64,000 nt of DNA from Trema orientale (taxonomy: Eukaryota > Streptophyta > Magnoliopsida > Rosales > Cannabaceae): positions 888,955 through 952,954 of the forward strand of contig JXTC01000034.1 in the NCBI GenBank assembly GCA_002914845.1, written 5' to 3'. Made by a program: the position numbers and the translations under genes. The notes below the pieces were generated by a model that searched no databases, was not told the origin of the DNA, and saw only the letters and a list, made by a program, of their open reading frames with translations. Below are positions 22,916 to 34,967 of this stretch, in pieces (the stretch's first letter is position 1; each line of letters begins with the position of its first letter).

Positions 22916-25166
22916 GTCATTTGAATGAGAGGTTACATACTAGAATGAGAGGTTACATACATGCTCTTAACGAGCATAATACTTATAAAGCCAAAATTGG
23001 CTGTTATGAAGCCAAAAAATGCCAGCCATTGAAAATTTGGCCTTGGCAGTTTTTCTGGAACTACACCCTTAATAATCCTGGCAGTTTCACCATTAAAGCA
23101 TGGTGAATGTTACATCTATGTAACTGACAATTGAAGCAGTTGAAAAAAAAAAGAAAAAAAAGATAGGTTATAGCAAAAGATTGGGGGTTATAAAGGTCTA
23201 AGTTTCAGTCTGGTATTCATGTTTGCAGGTGCAAGCACACATGAGCCTATGCAAATTTAGGCCCAAGCCTGATAATTTGCATTTCTTACGCACGTCTAAG
23301 AGAATATCCATGGTAGTCAAATTTACCACTATCTCAAAACATGGCCCTATATCTACCACTAGGAACAAGCTTCTCTTACCAATGTGGGACGTTTTTTTTC
23401 CTATCATTTTTTCAATCCCAGTGGTATATTTTTGAGAAATAATTTCTCATTCATCCATGCATCATTTTGAGAGTGTGAATATACGAAATCAATGTCATTG
23501 CGAAAGAGAGTAAAGGGTCATTTGATATGAGGGGTAAGTGGGCACAGGAATGGGAATATAATAGATGCCTATGTTTGTTTCTAGGTTTGGCATTTTTTTA
23601 GCTTAGGAAAGTGAACCACAAGACATTTATTTTCCCACCTACCATGTCAAAACTAAATCTCTCTCAACACGTGATTTTTCTATTACCCATCATCCAAACC
23701 CCATCCCACTTTAAAAAAAAAAAAAAGTGCGCTTGCTCTGTTAGAAAGAACATAGCCACCTTCCACAGTCCCTCAACCCTTCCGTCTTTGGTGAGCATCC
23801 CTACAGGCACCGGCACCGGCATCGTCACCATCATTGGGTCGCTGCTATCATTATGTTCTATCACTGTCATCAGGTAACCTGGAAACCCACTTCGGTGCTC
23901 TTTAGTTTGATCTGAATTTTGCTATTTTTGGTCTAAGAAAAATGTGAAAATATCTGCTATTATTGATGGATTCAGATGGGTTTTGAGAATCATGGGGTTC
24001 TTTGAGATATAATCTTCGTTTATAACTTGTTTAGTATCAATCGGTAACGATCATAATGTAGAGATAAAAAAGTCTGTTGCCATTTTTTGTAGTTTCTTTT
24101 TTTTCCCTGTTTTGGTTTCGGCTTCTGATCAAGTCTGCTAACTTTAGATGACTTTTGTGATGATTTTATCATCTAAGTATGTCAAAAAGTTTGATTTTTT
24201 AGTCAATTTCTATGTAAATTTAGTTATTGATTACAACTCATGTTCTGGGTTTTGAATGATGAGGCTTTGTTATACAGAGTTTGTAGTTTCTGATCTATGG
24301 TTTGTACCATTTTTCTATTATGGGTTTTCTTATTTGGCCCATCTCCATTTGGTCTCAATTAGCTACTATTGCTTTGATTGAGCTGTGATCAAATGATTGG
24401 GTCATCTTCGGTCAAGTGAGACATATACAGAGATTCCTTTAAACTCTATAATTTGGTCAAGTGAGACATGCTTTACATTTGACTACTGACAATATAACAT
24501 GTGGTTGATAATAATAAATGAATTTAAAATGAAAAACTCAAAATATTTCATAACTATATTACATTTTCTTCTCCTTATTTTTTGAAGAAACTATAGCATG
24601 ATTTGAACTTCTCTTTTACTTCCTAGCTTCATTAAAATTTTTATCAACTCAAATTCAATTTCTTATATTATGTCCCACCATGTGGCATTAATTTGTACAT
24701 TTTGTCTTCTTTGAAAAAAGGTGAGAGATTCAAATTTTATTGATGACAACTAAAAGTCTTCAAAATATTTTTTTCAACATCAACTCTCTAAAGTGGATAG
24801 ATGTAACCCACGTTAGCAAGAAAAAGAAAGTAGATATGTCCTAGAAATCCAAAGTTGATGACCAAAGCAAATCAAAACAAAAGCATTACAGCATCACTTT
24901 TGTCCATTTTTTCTGAACCATCACAAATTCTATGTATCCTTCTTTGCACACACATACTCTCGTATGTAATTGTGATATGTATGATGTTATATATCCATAC
25001 ATGCATAATGCACATGAATACATCATATTTATTCTTTTCTTTCTTTCTCTTTCAAGCTTTTGACATTACAAAGCATAAGTTTGGCCACTGTAAGGGTGCT
25101 ATGTTCAATTTACCCGATTTGGAAATATTTATTTCATTATTTTTTTTATAACTTTCACGTGCAGAT

Positions 25167-26466
25167 ATGGCCCATCTTCCTTTGGTTGCAAAAAAAAGAC
25201 TTATTGTAATTTTGGTTCAATACATGGAGATGTTTAATCAGATAACATATTGTTTAATTTTTCTAATGTTTGTTATCATCTCTAAGAGATGTTTAATTAT
25301 GAAAAAAATATATAGTGAAAGTTCTTTGCGTCGGCATCATATTCGTCAATTAAATTATCACAGAATGATACATGAAAGTAACGTAGCATGCATAGAGAGC
25401 ACTCCCATAGATAGGAGAACATTTTCTGTTATATATCATCACCTTAGAACTATTGAGGGTTTAAAAGGAACAAAAAAATATGGACGTGGAAAAAATAGTA
25501 GCTATATTTTTACATATTATTGCCCACGATGTTAAGAATAGAATTATGAGACGTTAATTTGTATATTCTAGTGAAATTGTTAGTAGACAATTCAATATTA
25601 TTTTAAAAGCTTTATTACGTCTTCATGAGTTATTGTTAAAGAAGCTTGAACCAATTCTTAATAATTCAACTGATGAAAAATGTTTTAAAAATTGTTTAGG
25701 AACACTATATAGAACATATATTAAGGTCAACGTTCTAGCATCAGATAGGCCTAGGTATCAGACTAGAAAGAATGAAATTGCTATAAATGTACTAGGGGTG
25801 GTCTCACCAGATATGCAATTTATTTATGTCTTGTCTGGATGGGAGGGTTCAACTGTTGACTTTAGAGTTTAATGAGATACTATATCTAGGACGAATGAGC
25901 TTAAAATTCCATAAGGTAACGTTTTATTTATTGGATAAGTGTTTGTAAAATTCAACTCATACTACACATGTAAATGCTCACCCTCATATTAAATAATTTA
26001 TAGGATATTACTATTTATGTGATGCTGGGTATCTCAATGGTGAAGGCTTCTTAACACTATATAGAAGATAACGCTACCATTTAAATAATTGGATGCTCCC
26101 ACCTAATACTTTCCAGGAGTTTTTAACATGAAACACTCTTCTACTAGGAATATAATAGAAAGGGCATTTGGATTGTTGAAGGGATGATGAATAATTCTTA
26201 GAGGTCGATCTTATTACCCTATCAAAATACAATGTCGGATTATTTTAGCGTGTTACCTTCTTCACAACTTGATTAGAAGAGAAATGCCCGTGGATCAGTT
26301 AGAATATGCTCCACTTGAGGAAAATGATAATGAGACAAATGACGAAGATGATGATATAGAGAATGATCATTATACGCATATTGAAACATCAAATACTTAG
26401 ACGAATTGGAGAGACAATTTAGCTAGGGAAATGTTTGACAAATGGCGAGGAAGTCAACATGCATAA
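25167..26466 (+). pseudogene. Decayed Harbinger transposase (DDE_Tnp_4)
   Basis: Blocks in family order are visible: a helical N-terminal region with PIDRRTFSVIYHHLRT, then DRPRYQTRKNEIAINVLGVV and FIYVLSGWEGSTVDFRV, YYLCDAGYLNGEGF with the second catalytic Asp, NIIERAFGLLKG with the Glu, and a C-terminal NWRDNLAREMFDKWRGSQ ending at TAA 26464. The first catalytic Asp, expected in a GALDGT-like motif, is replaced: the sequence reads GTLYRT at about 25704. Several stops and shifts separate the blocks, including TAG where Trp is usual before NWRDNL. The protein would have cut and joined the element ends; here it is inactive. Confidence 0.9.
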
Positions 26467-26834
26467 ATGCTATATATTTGATTTCTATGTTTAACAAGTG
26501 TTTCTTCTTCATGTTCATGGGGTTGTAGAACATTAACAAATTGTGTTATTTTGAATATTGAAATGTTTGTATTTGAATTATTTCTTTCCTTATGTTTGTG
26601 TATGAACATTGAAAAGTTGATGTTTGAATCACTTCTATGGTTATGGTGATGGTTATGTATTGACATTCTTATAATTATGTTACACTTTTTCTATGTTTAT
26701 GGTTATGTTTTGGCATTATTCTTATTACGATTATTTTTGCACTTTTTCTTCTTTATGATTAATTTAAATATGTTGTAGGAAACATAACGGAAGCTACTTC
26801 TCAATCAACATCAGTTAGTGAAAAAAAGCATTAA

Positions 26835-27782
26835 TGGACTTATATTGAGGATTTGAAGTTGGTTGAATATTTGTTGGAAATATCTAATAGTGGGAAATGG
26901 AAAGCTGACAATAGTACATTTAAGGCAGGCTACTTGCAACAACTAGAAAAAATGATGACTGATAAGATTCCAGATTCTAGACTCAGGGCACAACCACATA
27001 TTGATTCTCGTGTCAAGATATTGAAGAAACAATACCATGTGATTTCAGAAATGTTAGGACCTTCTGCTAGTGGATTTGGTTAGAATGAAGATCTTAAGTG
27101 TGTTATGGCTGACAAAGTTGTGTTTGATGAATGGGTTAAGGTTAGTTTCTGTGATTTAAAATTTTAGTTTTGTTATATGTTTGACTTGTTCTTGGAATTT
27201 TTTTAATGTTATTTACTCTTACAGAGTCAGCCAAATGCAAACGGTTTATTAAACAAGCCTTTTCTACATTATGGTGAATTGGGAATTGTGTTTGGAAAAG
27301 ATCGTGCTACTGGACAAGGTGCCATGGGGTTCTCCGAAACGGTTGAGGAGATGGAAATAGAGATTCAGAATGATGAACAAACTGAGTATGATCCTTTTAC
27401 TCCATTAGATGAGCTCAATACCAATGCAAGTATGAGTGGCACAAACACACCATCAACACAAACAGCTAAAAAGGGCAAGAAAAGAGCCAGGAGTAGAGAT
27501 CCATTGGTTGATATGCTCAATGAGTCAGTGAACAAATTTGGTAATATGCAAGCTACTGTAAGTGATAATATTAGAAGACTTGCTGATTGTTTTCAGTTTG
27601 AGGCTAATGGTACTGCTAGGCTGATGAAAGTATTTGAAGAACTTAAAAAGATTGATAGATTGACAAATGATCAACGAGTTAAACTTGGACAACTTCTTGT
27701 CCAAAATCAAGCTAACACCGACTATTTCTTTGCCTTGGATGATGAATTCAAACTTGTGTTTCTTATGCAATTGCTTAGATGA
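26835..27782 (+). pseudogene. Decayed Harbinger second ORF (Myb/SANT-like DNA-binding protein)
   Basis: Exon 1 runs 26835-27140 and exon 2 27235-27782 (GT-AG intron 27141-27234). The N-terminal block WTYIEDLKLVEYLLEISNSG and following KWK, then SRVKILKKQYHVISEML, is the Myb/SANT-like domain of PIF-type elements. A basic stretch KKGKKRARSRDP follows, and a helical C-terminus ends DDEFKLVFLMQLLR. In working elements this protein helps the transposase bind DNA and enter the nucleus. A stop sits just before the Trp of the first block, and TAG replaces the usual Trp in GFG*NEDLKCV at 27082. Exon 2 is still fully open for about 180 codons. Confidence 0.88.
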
Positions 27783-28744
27783 GTTGTATTGGATCCTATA
27801 GTAATATATTAAATTCTATTTTGTGACTAGTTGCATTGGATCTTCCACAGTTAAGATGTATCTTTTGAAATTGTAGCATTATATCATGTTTACAAATTTT
27901 GTTGACAACTTTAGGAAGTTTGACATACTTTTTTAAAATTAGGATGAAACTTTAGAAATGGTGGGATTGTAACATTTTCTATCTTTTGTGACAACTCTAG
28001 GAAAGTTGATATCGTTCTCATGTGGTAGACAATTTTATGGAGAAATGATATATGATATAGATATGTTCTATTTTGGATTTCTTATGAAATGAAGCTTTTG
28101 AAATCTGTAATTTGAATTGCATTTTATAATTAGTTTATTGATGTTAGTTGATATGAATCCACCAACTTTGCTACATGATAATATACAATAAATATGATTC
28201 TTGTGACATATTTATTTTTTAAATACTTAAATTTATTATTATTTTATTATTTTTAAAATAATTATATTCTAAAAAAAATTAAACTTATGATTTTTATTAT
28301 ATATTATGTTAATTAAGTATGTAAAAATACAAAAAAAAAATTGAAAGTATTTCAGACAAAATATAAAAATTCTGTACATTCTCATACGTAACCAAACACA
28401 GATTTAGGACATTCTTAAGAATCAAGGACAAGATTCCAGTACCCAACCAAATACAGTTTTTCAAATTCCCAGTCAGTTATATGACCCTCCTCAGCTTCCC
28501 CAGGTATCTGAAAATTTGGAACTCCCCATACCAAATGGCCCCTAAGGATTCACTATGAACTTTTATCAACAAGATGTGAGTGCCACTCAATTTTTAGCTT
28601 TAAAATAGTTTATGAAAATTGGAGCTATAACACTTTTTGGACTTCACAACGCACTTAGGCATCTAAGCCCAAGCCAAGCCCAATAACTTAACATATTTTC
28701 TAACAGGACTACTATTATGTAAATGCCTAACAAATAGTTGATAT

Positions 28745-29164
28745 TAGGGATGCACAAAAACTCTTTGACCCGATCAACCTGAATAACCCAACCAACCTGA
28801 TTAAAAGATAACTCAAGTTGAATTCGGGTTAATAAATGCCAACCCGAAGTTACAATGATTGGATTGTACGGTTTTGACAACCCGACCAATGTAACCCAGC
28901 CCGACCGAATAAGTTTTTTTTTAAAATTATTTTTAAATATATATTATATAAAAGTCAAAAAATGAGGGAAAAATAATAAAAAAAATAAAAATTATACTTA
29001 TAAATACTAAACCAAGTTAACCCGACCAACCTGACCAAATTATTGGTCGGGTTACAAATTTAAAATTCTAAAATTGGACGGGTCTGCAAAAATACAGCTC
29101 AAAATTAATTGTGCAGGCCGGGCAGGTGAGATAACCCGCCCAACCTGACCGATGCTCAGCCCTA
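28745..29164. mobile_element. hAT-like non-autonomous element, 420 bp
   Basis: It starts TAGGGATGCACAAAAACTC and ends, reverse-complemented, TAGGGCTGAGCATCGGTC. The 8-bp duplication GTTGATAT is perfect (28737-28744 and 29165-29172). The interior is rich in AACCCGACC and CCAACCTGA phrases. No coding capacity. Confidence 0.9.
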
Positions 29165-29172
29165 GTTGATAT

Positions 29173-29673
29173 AATTTGATATGCATAAATAAATATTGTG
29201 AATCAATTTATATTTTTATTCATGCAATAATTATTTTTGTTATTATTAGATAATAAGAACTCTAATTACATTTAATTATATTATTATAATGCATAAAATA
29301 AGAATTAAAATTAGGGATATTTTGTCAAATAATCATTATTTCATTTTATTTCAACTACTAACCAAACATGTTAGTCTTAATTCAGAAATTAATTCCAATA
29401 TTCAACCAAACGTATGAATTCGAATTCAATTCCGTTTCCAATTCTGTTGTTTTCCTATTTCCATTCCTATATACGCTGAATGCAATTGGAAACATGAAAT
29501 TATAATTTTGAAATGGTTGAAAAATAGAAGAATAAATATAAAAAAGAACATCAAGACACAAGGATGATTTTTGTAATTATCTTTTATCGTAATATACTAA
29601 TATTGTTGCCTTCATCATTATAACATCGAATTACTGCCTTTATCATTATATCATAAGGCTCTTCGGAAAATAA
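29173..29673. other. AT-rich intergenic DNA
   Basis: No gene. Phrases such as CAACTACTAACCAAAC and AATTCCAATATTCAACCAAAC at 29350-29410 look like MITE termini, but I could not pair them. Confidence 0.35.
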
Positions 29674-30109
29674 TTTTTTTGGGGCTTATTGGCATCATTG
29701 GTCCCCGATCTGTGGGCGTTTTGGCATATTGGTCCCCAAATTTTATTTTTTGGTGCATAAATCCTCAAACTCACAAAATTATAGCAAACAAGTCCTTTCC
29801 ACTATTAATCTTCAAGTCTGTCATTAAAAATTCTTGTGGCCCATCAAGTACGTTTAATTTTGAGGACATTTTGGTCGAATAATTGCATCCTTTCTTCCCC
29901 TCTATTTACCTATCCGTCTGTTTTATCAATACCCAAGTCAGATATGTAGCTTAAGAAAATGCAATCCCATGATCAAAATACAAGTCCATCAACTGAATCC
30001 ATCATCTTGTCTCATAATAAAAGGAAAAATGAATATAAGAGAAACTAATCAACGAGAGTTTCATTTATCTTCCATCTATTGAAGATTAATATATATATAT
30101 ATATTTTTT

Positions 30110-30281
30110 GGGCGCGTCTATAGTAGGGGCGCCCCTACGTAGGGCCCTGTCTATTCACCGTTGGATGGGAATCTGTATATAAATAGATTCTCCACTGATT
30201 CCCGTTATTCCCCACAGATTCCCATCCAACGATAATTAAGGCATAACCCTACGTAGGGATGCCCCTACCGTAGTCATCCCC
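30110..30281 (+). mobile_element. 172-bp MITE inserted in the MULE
   Basis: Ends read GGGCGCGTCTATAGTAGGGG and, reverse-complemented, GGGGATGACTACGGTAGGGG. ATATTTTTT is duplicated perfectly at 30101-30109 and 30282-30290. The centre contains a second inverted pair, CCGTTGGATGGGAATCTG and its partner, so the whole element folds on itself. A second copy lies at 34796-34967. Confidence 0.9.
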
Positions 30282-30576
30282 ATATTTTTTATAGTTGATT
30301 CTTTCGGCCTAAAATTTAACCTCTTTAACAAACTTACATTATAAATTATTTTGAAAATATTAAAGTTGCGAAATAAGATATTGGATAAATCCATTATATA
30401 TATATATATCTTTAGTTTGTGCAATTTAAAAAGTGAGAACAAATTAAGATTAATATTCATTTTTTTAGAATAAATTAAGATTAATATTCATGATTAAAGA
30501 AACTAACCCAAAAATTTTAAGTCCTCTCACCACTACAGGTCCCGGGTTTGCCTTTTTTTTTTTTTTTTTCCAAAAA

Positions 30577-30577
30577 N
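30577..30577. other. Single undetermined base
   Basis: One N lies between long poly(T) runs, most likely a homopolymer sequencing uncertainty. Confidence 0.95.
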
Positions 30578-31067
30578 TGTTTTTTTGCATGTTTGGTAAA
30601 ACTATTTTTTTTTTTTTTTTTTTTTTTTTGTAACGCATCATCTTAAACAACAAATAAATAAATAGGGTAAGGAAGCAATTGTATAAAACTGGATATTTGA
30701 AAGTTAAAGAAATTGTACAAAATTGGAGATTTGAGAGTTTTGAAGTGAAATAGAAATAGTGTTGACTGTTTTCTTAGATCCTGGTTTGCATGTTTTCTTT
30801 TCGAGTATTTGGGTTTGGATATTGAGGAGGGAAGAAGATGGACTGATAGAGAGATGATGAATGATTTGACCAAAATGCCCTCAAAATTAGTCACACATTC
30901 TAGGCACGTCTTTTTAATGGCAGACTTGAACAGTAACAGTGAAAAGGACTTGTTTGCTATAATTTTGCAAGTTTAGGGATTTATATACCAAAAAATAAAG
31001 TCTAGGGACCAATATGTTAAAATACCTAAAGATGGGAGACTAATGGTGTCAGTAAGCCTTTTTTTGG

Positions 31068-32076
31068 ATCACTTTTATTAAACGATCTACTTGTTAAAAA
31101 TCTTTCCAAAAAAAGGTATTTTTTTAAATTGTCAGACTATTAAAAGATATATTTTACAAATAATTTCCAAAAGCAAGCCTTTTCCTAAAGAGCACTTTCG
31201 GAGGGTCTAATTTTTCCAATTTTCCTTTTATTATCTGTATTTCTTATTGTCATATAGTCTATCTAATTTTTTTATTGAATATACTTATAACATGTCTAAA
31301 ATACTAAAAAAAAAAACCAAAATATAATTTTTTTTCCCTATAAAATGTGTATTTTGTAAATAATTTTAAGAGTATGCTTTTTGCTATAATGAAAAAACAA
31401 TCACTTTGAAAGGTTTTAGTTTCCCCCGATTTTCTTATCTCATATGTAGTGTTTTTTTGTTGATATCTATTATTTCTATGTTTTTTTATTAGATACACTT
31501 ATGAAAATGTTTATTTTGTAAAGAGTTTTACAAAGTAAGCCTTTCACTAAAATTTGTACATATACGTTTCCATAGACATATTTACTAAATTTAAATAAGA
31601 ATTAATATTCCAGCAAGCTATTTGCCAAAATTTTGGAATGAAAAATTGCATGGTGCCACTATTCAATTAGGAGAAAAGAGTAAAAATGTTATTCTTCACT
31701 ACCTAAAGTGTCAAACGTAACATTTTGTATTTGAATAATTCATTTAAGTTGGACACGATCGTGCTTTCATGTTATACTGAGCATGGCCTATTTTTCAATC
31801 ATGTCGTGCCACGCTAATTAAAAACCCAAAATTGGCCCGACATTATCCATTAGTCCATATTGTGACGTGTTGTTTATCGTGTCATGTCGTGATGTATCAG
31901 TCCACGTGCAGGTCTATTTAGGTCAAAATTGGCAAATTTAAATTGTAGAATTTTTTATAAAAAAAAATTAATTTGATTTCATGAATTTTTTCCCCCAAAT
32001 TAGTCACACATTAAAAAAAAAAAAAAAAACTTCAAAATTATAGTGAACTTTTTGTATTAAATTTGAACTTGGTTGA
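31068..32076. other. AT-rich intergenic DNA
   Basis: No gene. Near 31750-31930 there are phrases such as GTGCTTTCATGTTATACTG and ATGTCGTGCCACGC. They recur loosely at 33400-33530 and 61245-61300 and suggest an old dispersed element whose ends are not resolved. Confidence 0.4.
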
Positions 32077-32315
32077 AGAGAAGAGAAAAACAATAAAAAA
32101 AAAAACTGAAAAAGACTTTTAGATAGAAAAATGATTGAAAATAATATAGAGAGAAAAATGATTGAAAATAATATATTTATATATATAACATGCTAAGAGA
32201 AGAGAAAAACAATAATAAAAAAAACCGAAAAGACTTTTAGATAGAAAAATGATTGAAAATAATATAGATAGAAAAATGATTGAAAATAATATATTCATAT
32301 ATATGACATGCTAAT
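32077..32315. repeat. ~119-bp tandem duplication with a nested 32-bp duplication
   Basis: AGAGAAGAGAAAAACAATAA starts near 32078 and again near 32197. Each copy contains TAGAAAAATGATTGAAAATA-type sequence twice. Confidence 0.88.
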
Positions 32316-32850
32316 ATGTTATGTCTAGTACAATGTACTAGCGTATCATGTCATGTCATTAGGGACAAACATAAGTAGGGGCGAATAGGGGCAAGCTCTC
32401 CTACTCAATTTTCCTAAATTTAGATTTTACCCCTGAAATTGAATTTATTTTCCAAAAAAACCCTCAACATGCCCTCACTCAATTTTTTATTTTTCATGTT
32501 TGTTTGTTTGTATTTCCCAAGTTCATTATTTCTATTTAAAATTTGGATATACTTCTCTTATTTTTTTCAAAATCCTAAACTCTATTTGTTATTGAAAAAA
32601 ATAAAGAAAGAAAGAAAAAACTGCTCATTACACTATAAAGTCTAAAATCTTCATTAAAGACAAGTTTCTTCCTCCATTTAACTCTCATGTCAGTTAACAA
32701 TACTTCTTCTTCTTCTTCTTTTTTCTTTTTACCCTCATTAAATACTTTTATTGATTCCTTAAGTATTAATTCCCACTTAATCCTCGAAGTTAGGTTACAC
32801 TTGGCTATATTTTTTTTTTAATTACATATATTCATATATATATATATATA
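32316..32850. other. AT-rich intergenic DNA
   Basis: Contains a CTT trinucleotide run at about 32705-32720 and a TA microsatellite at 32833-32850. No gene. Confidence 0.5.
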
Positions 32851-33088
32851 GGGCACCAACTAGTAGATAGTTTTTTTTACCTATCTACAGGTATTATTTT
32901 AGCCAATAAAAATTGGTCACGCACGTTTTTTCATAGTAAAAAGATGAGAGAGAAAAATATTAAATAATGTGTATTTATTTTTATTATTAATTTTTTTAAC
33001 TACTAGCCGTAAAATCAATGATCCAATGTCTAAAAAAAAAAAAATACCTGTGGATAAGTTAAAAAAAAATACCTACTGGATTGGGAAC
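32851..33088. mobile_element. 238-bp MITE in a TA microsatellite
   Basis: The left arm GGGCACCAACTAGTAGATAG continuing to CTACAGGTAT pairs with the right arm, whose reverse complement is GTTCCCAATCCAGTAGGTAT continuing to CCACAGGTAT. TA repeats flank it on both sides, so the target duplication cannot be fixed. Confidence 0.75.
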
Positions 33089-34795
33089 TATATATATATA
33101 CATATATAATTCCATAGCTCCTACGAATTATGAAGTAATTTTTCTTTATACTTTTGACAAATAAATATCACATTTAAAATCAAACAACTTAAAAAATAGA
33201 TCACGAGAAAGATAATTGTGATATGATTGACAATGAGGTTGTTATAGAGTATTTTCAAAATATGAAAACTCGTAGGGAACAATTTTAATTTATTGATCGG
33301 TATTATTTATTACTAAATAACTAAAATTCTTGCTTCTTATGATCAGGTTTTTTTAAAAAATTTGTTCATTATGCCCCCATTTAATTAAAATCCCGGATCT
33401 GTCATTGCATCATGCCCAACCAGTCATGCTTAATTTATGAGACTTACATGACCTACGTTTTGGCATATCATGCCGTTTTCAAATTGCATTTATATTATGT
33501 CGTGCCGTTGTGCTAATAGGTCTGCCCAATCCTCTTGAAAATTCTATTCTACACTGTGAGTATTATCATTGCCCATTATAATTCTTTTCTTCTTTTGTAT
33601 TATTGAAATTCACAAAATAACCATTCAAAGAAAAAAGAAATCAAAAATTAAAAAAACTATTTTACCCTAAAATTCGACCTACTCGTATGCATGCATACTT
33701 TAAAATGACAATTCATTAATTTTAGAGTGATTACGTTTCTTGCGTTAATTAATTACATGAATGGGTTTTTTTCTTTTTTATTTTAATGTTACATAAATGG
33801 TTGTTTTTTTTGTAGGTTATTATTAAAAAAAAACCCTGAATTTTTTAATTTTAGCAAAAAAAAAAAAAATCCTTGATTTTCTATTATATAAAAAAAACCT
33901 TGTCTTTGTTTAATTTTAGTAAAAAAAAAAAAAATTAAGTTTTTAGTTATACCAAATAAAACGTTTGGATTATAAAATCGAATCAAATTAGCCTGTGAAA
34001 TAAGTCAAATGACTCATTTTTTACATTATCATTTACTACTGTGCGAGACTTTCTACATTGACAAGCACCTCAATTAGGCGAAAACTATGTCATTCTATAT
34101 TGAAAATATTGATTTTTTTAGTTAAAATAAATTTTAAAAATAGTTATGAGTATAGAACACTTAAAAAATAAAGTCGTTTCTTAATCATGTTATATATTCG
34201 TTGATTTAATATCTATTTTGGGTTCAATTTGATTAGATTTCAAAATCTCAAGATTTTATTTGATATAATCAGAAACTCAAGATTTTTATTGCTAGAATTA
34301 AAAAAATTCAAAGTTTTACTTGAGATAATAAAAAACTCAAGGTGTTTTTTGCTAAAATAAAAAATCTAAGGTTTTTTTTTTTTATAACAACTTTTTTTTT
34401 TCTTTTTGTGGGGGGATTTAACTCTAAAACTTAATATTGGAGGCATGTATGGTTACCAATTCGACTATGTCTATGACCACGTAAATAGATTTATTGGATC
34501 AAAGTTGTCTTCTCTGCCATTTTAAATAAGTACAACACAAACAATTATTATTATTCTCATTTATTTTATTATTCCCATTCATTTTTTCTCATATATTCTG
34601 ATTATGATTATGGTGTAACAATCTTGCCATTAGATAGACATTTTTTTTAAACATATGTTCATTTACTTCTTCACCCATTTTTGTCTTGTTCACCCTTGTT
34701 TTCTTCGTCATTTGGCTTTCTCATTCTAATCTGTGATCAGGTACACCGTTGATTGGTTGAGCAAGTTTTTATTTTGTCAAATACATATATGTATA
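33089..34795. other. AT-rich intergenic DNA with degenerate repeats
   Basis: No gene. Runs of A or T with AAACCCTGAATTTTTTAATTTTAG-like phrases (33820-33940) and AAACTCAAGATTTTTATTGCTA-like phrases (34235-34375) form loose ~45-base tandem series. A small block with GGGGGGATTTAACTCTAAAAC near 34412 resembles SINE-like sequences also seen at 45440. Confidence 0.4.
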
Positions 34796-34967
34796 GGGGA
34801 TGACTACGGTAGGGGCGTCCCTACGTAGGGTCATGCCTTAATTATCGTTGGATGAGAATCTGTGGGGAATAACGGGAATCTGTGGAGAATCTATTTATAT
34901 ACAGATTCTCATCCAACGGTGAATAGACAGGGCCCTACGTAAGGGCGTCCCTACTGTAGACGTGCCC
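34796..34967 (-). mobile_element. Second copy of the 172-bp MITE, inverted
   Basis: Begins GGGGATGACTACGGTAGGGG and ends GTAGACGTGCCC. It is the reverse complement of the copy at 30110-30281 with few differences and is the same length. No clean target duplication is visible. Confidence 0.9.

Larger units (their letters stand above)
23514..28542 (+). mobile_element. PIF/Harbinger DNA transposon, 5.03 kb, decayed
   Basis: Terminal inverted repeats read AGGGTCATTTGATATGAGGG on the left and, reverse-complemented, GGGGCCATTTGGTATGGGGA on the right. TAA duplications flank it at 23511-23513 and 28543-28545. It carries two reading frames on the plus strand, a transposase and a Myb/SANT-like protein, the normal gene content of the superfamily. 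The stretch 23750-23875 may be a leader exon ending at a GTAACC donor, and an acceptor CACGTGCAG precedes the transposase at about 25165. Both frames are broken, so the copy is presumed immobile. Confidence 0.93.
22609..28705 (-). mobile_element. Solo-LTR-like sequence, split by a Harbinger insertion
   Basis: The two parts are 22609-23513 and 28546-28705. Read on the minus strand it begins TGTTAGAAAATATG and ends in CA before 22608. It contains a TATA box, then a region with TGTATCTTGGGAGAC and CTCAAGCACTCTGGTGGAGG, phrases typical of Ty1/copia LTR downstream regions. Flanks are GGCCTA (left) and GGACTA (right), an imperfect possible target duplication. The same sequence recurs at 40274-41237. 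No gag-pol lies beside it, so it is best read as a solo LTR. Confidence 0.65.
29683..31058. mobile_element. Mutator-like element (non-autonomous MULE), 1376 bp
   Basis: Terminal inverted repeats extend for about 200 bases. The left begins GGCTTATTGGCATCATTGGT, the right (reverse complement) GGCTTACTGACACCATTAGT, and both share CATATTGGTCCC and AATTATAGCAAACAAGTCC further in. The 9-bp duplication TTTTTTTGG is perfect (29674-29682 and 31059-31067). Long inverted repeats and 9-bp duplications are the hallmark of Mutator-type elements. No transposase is present and the middle is AT-rich. Confidence 0.9.
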
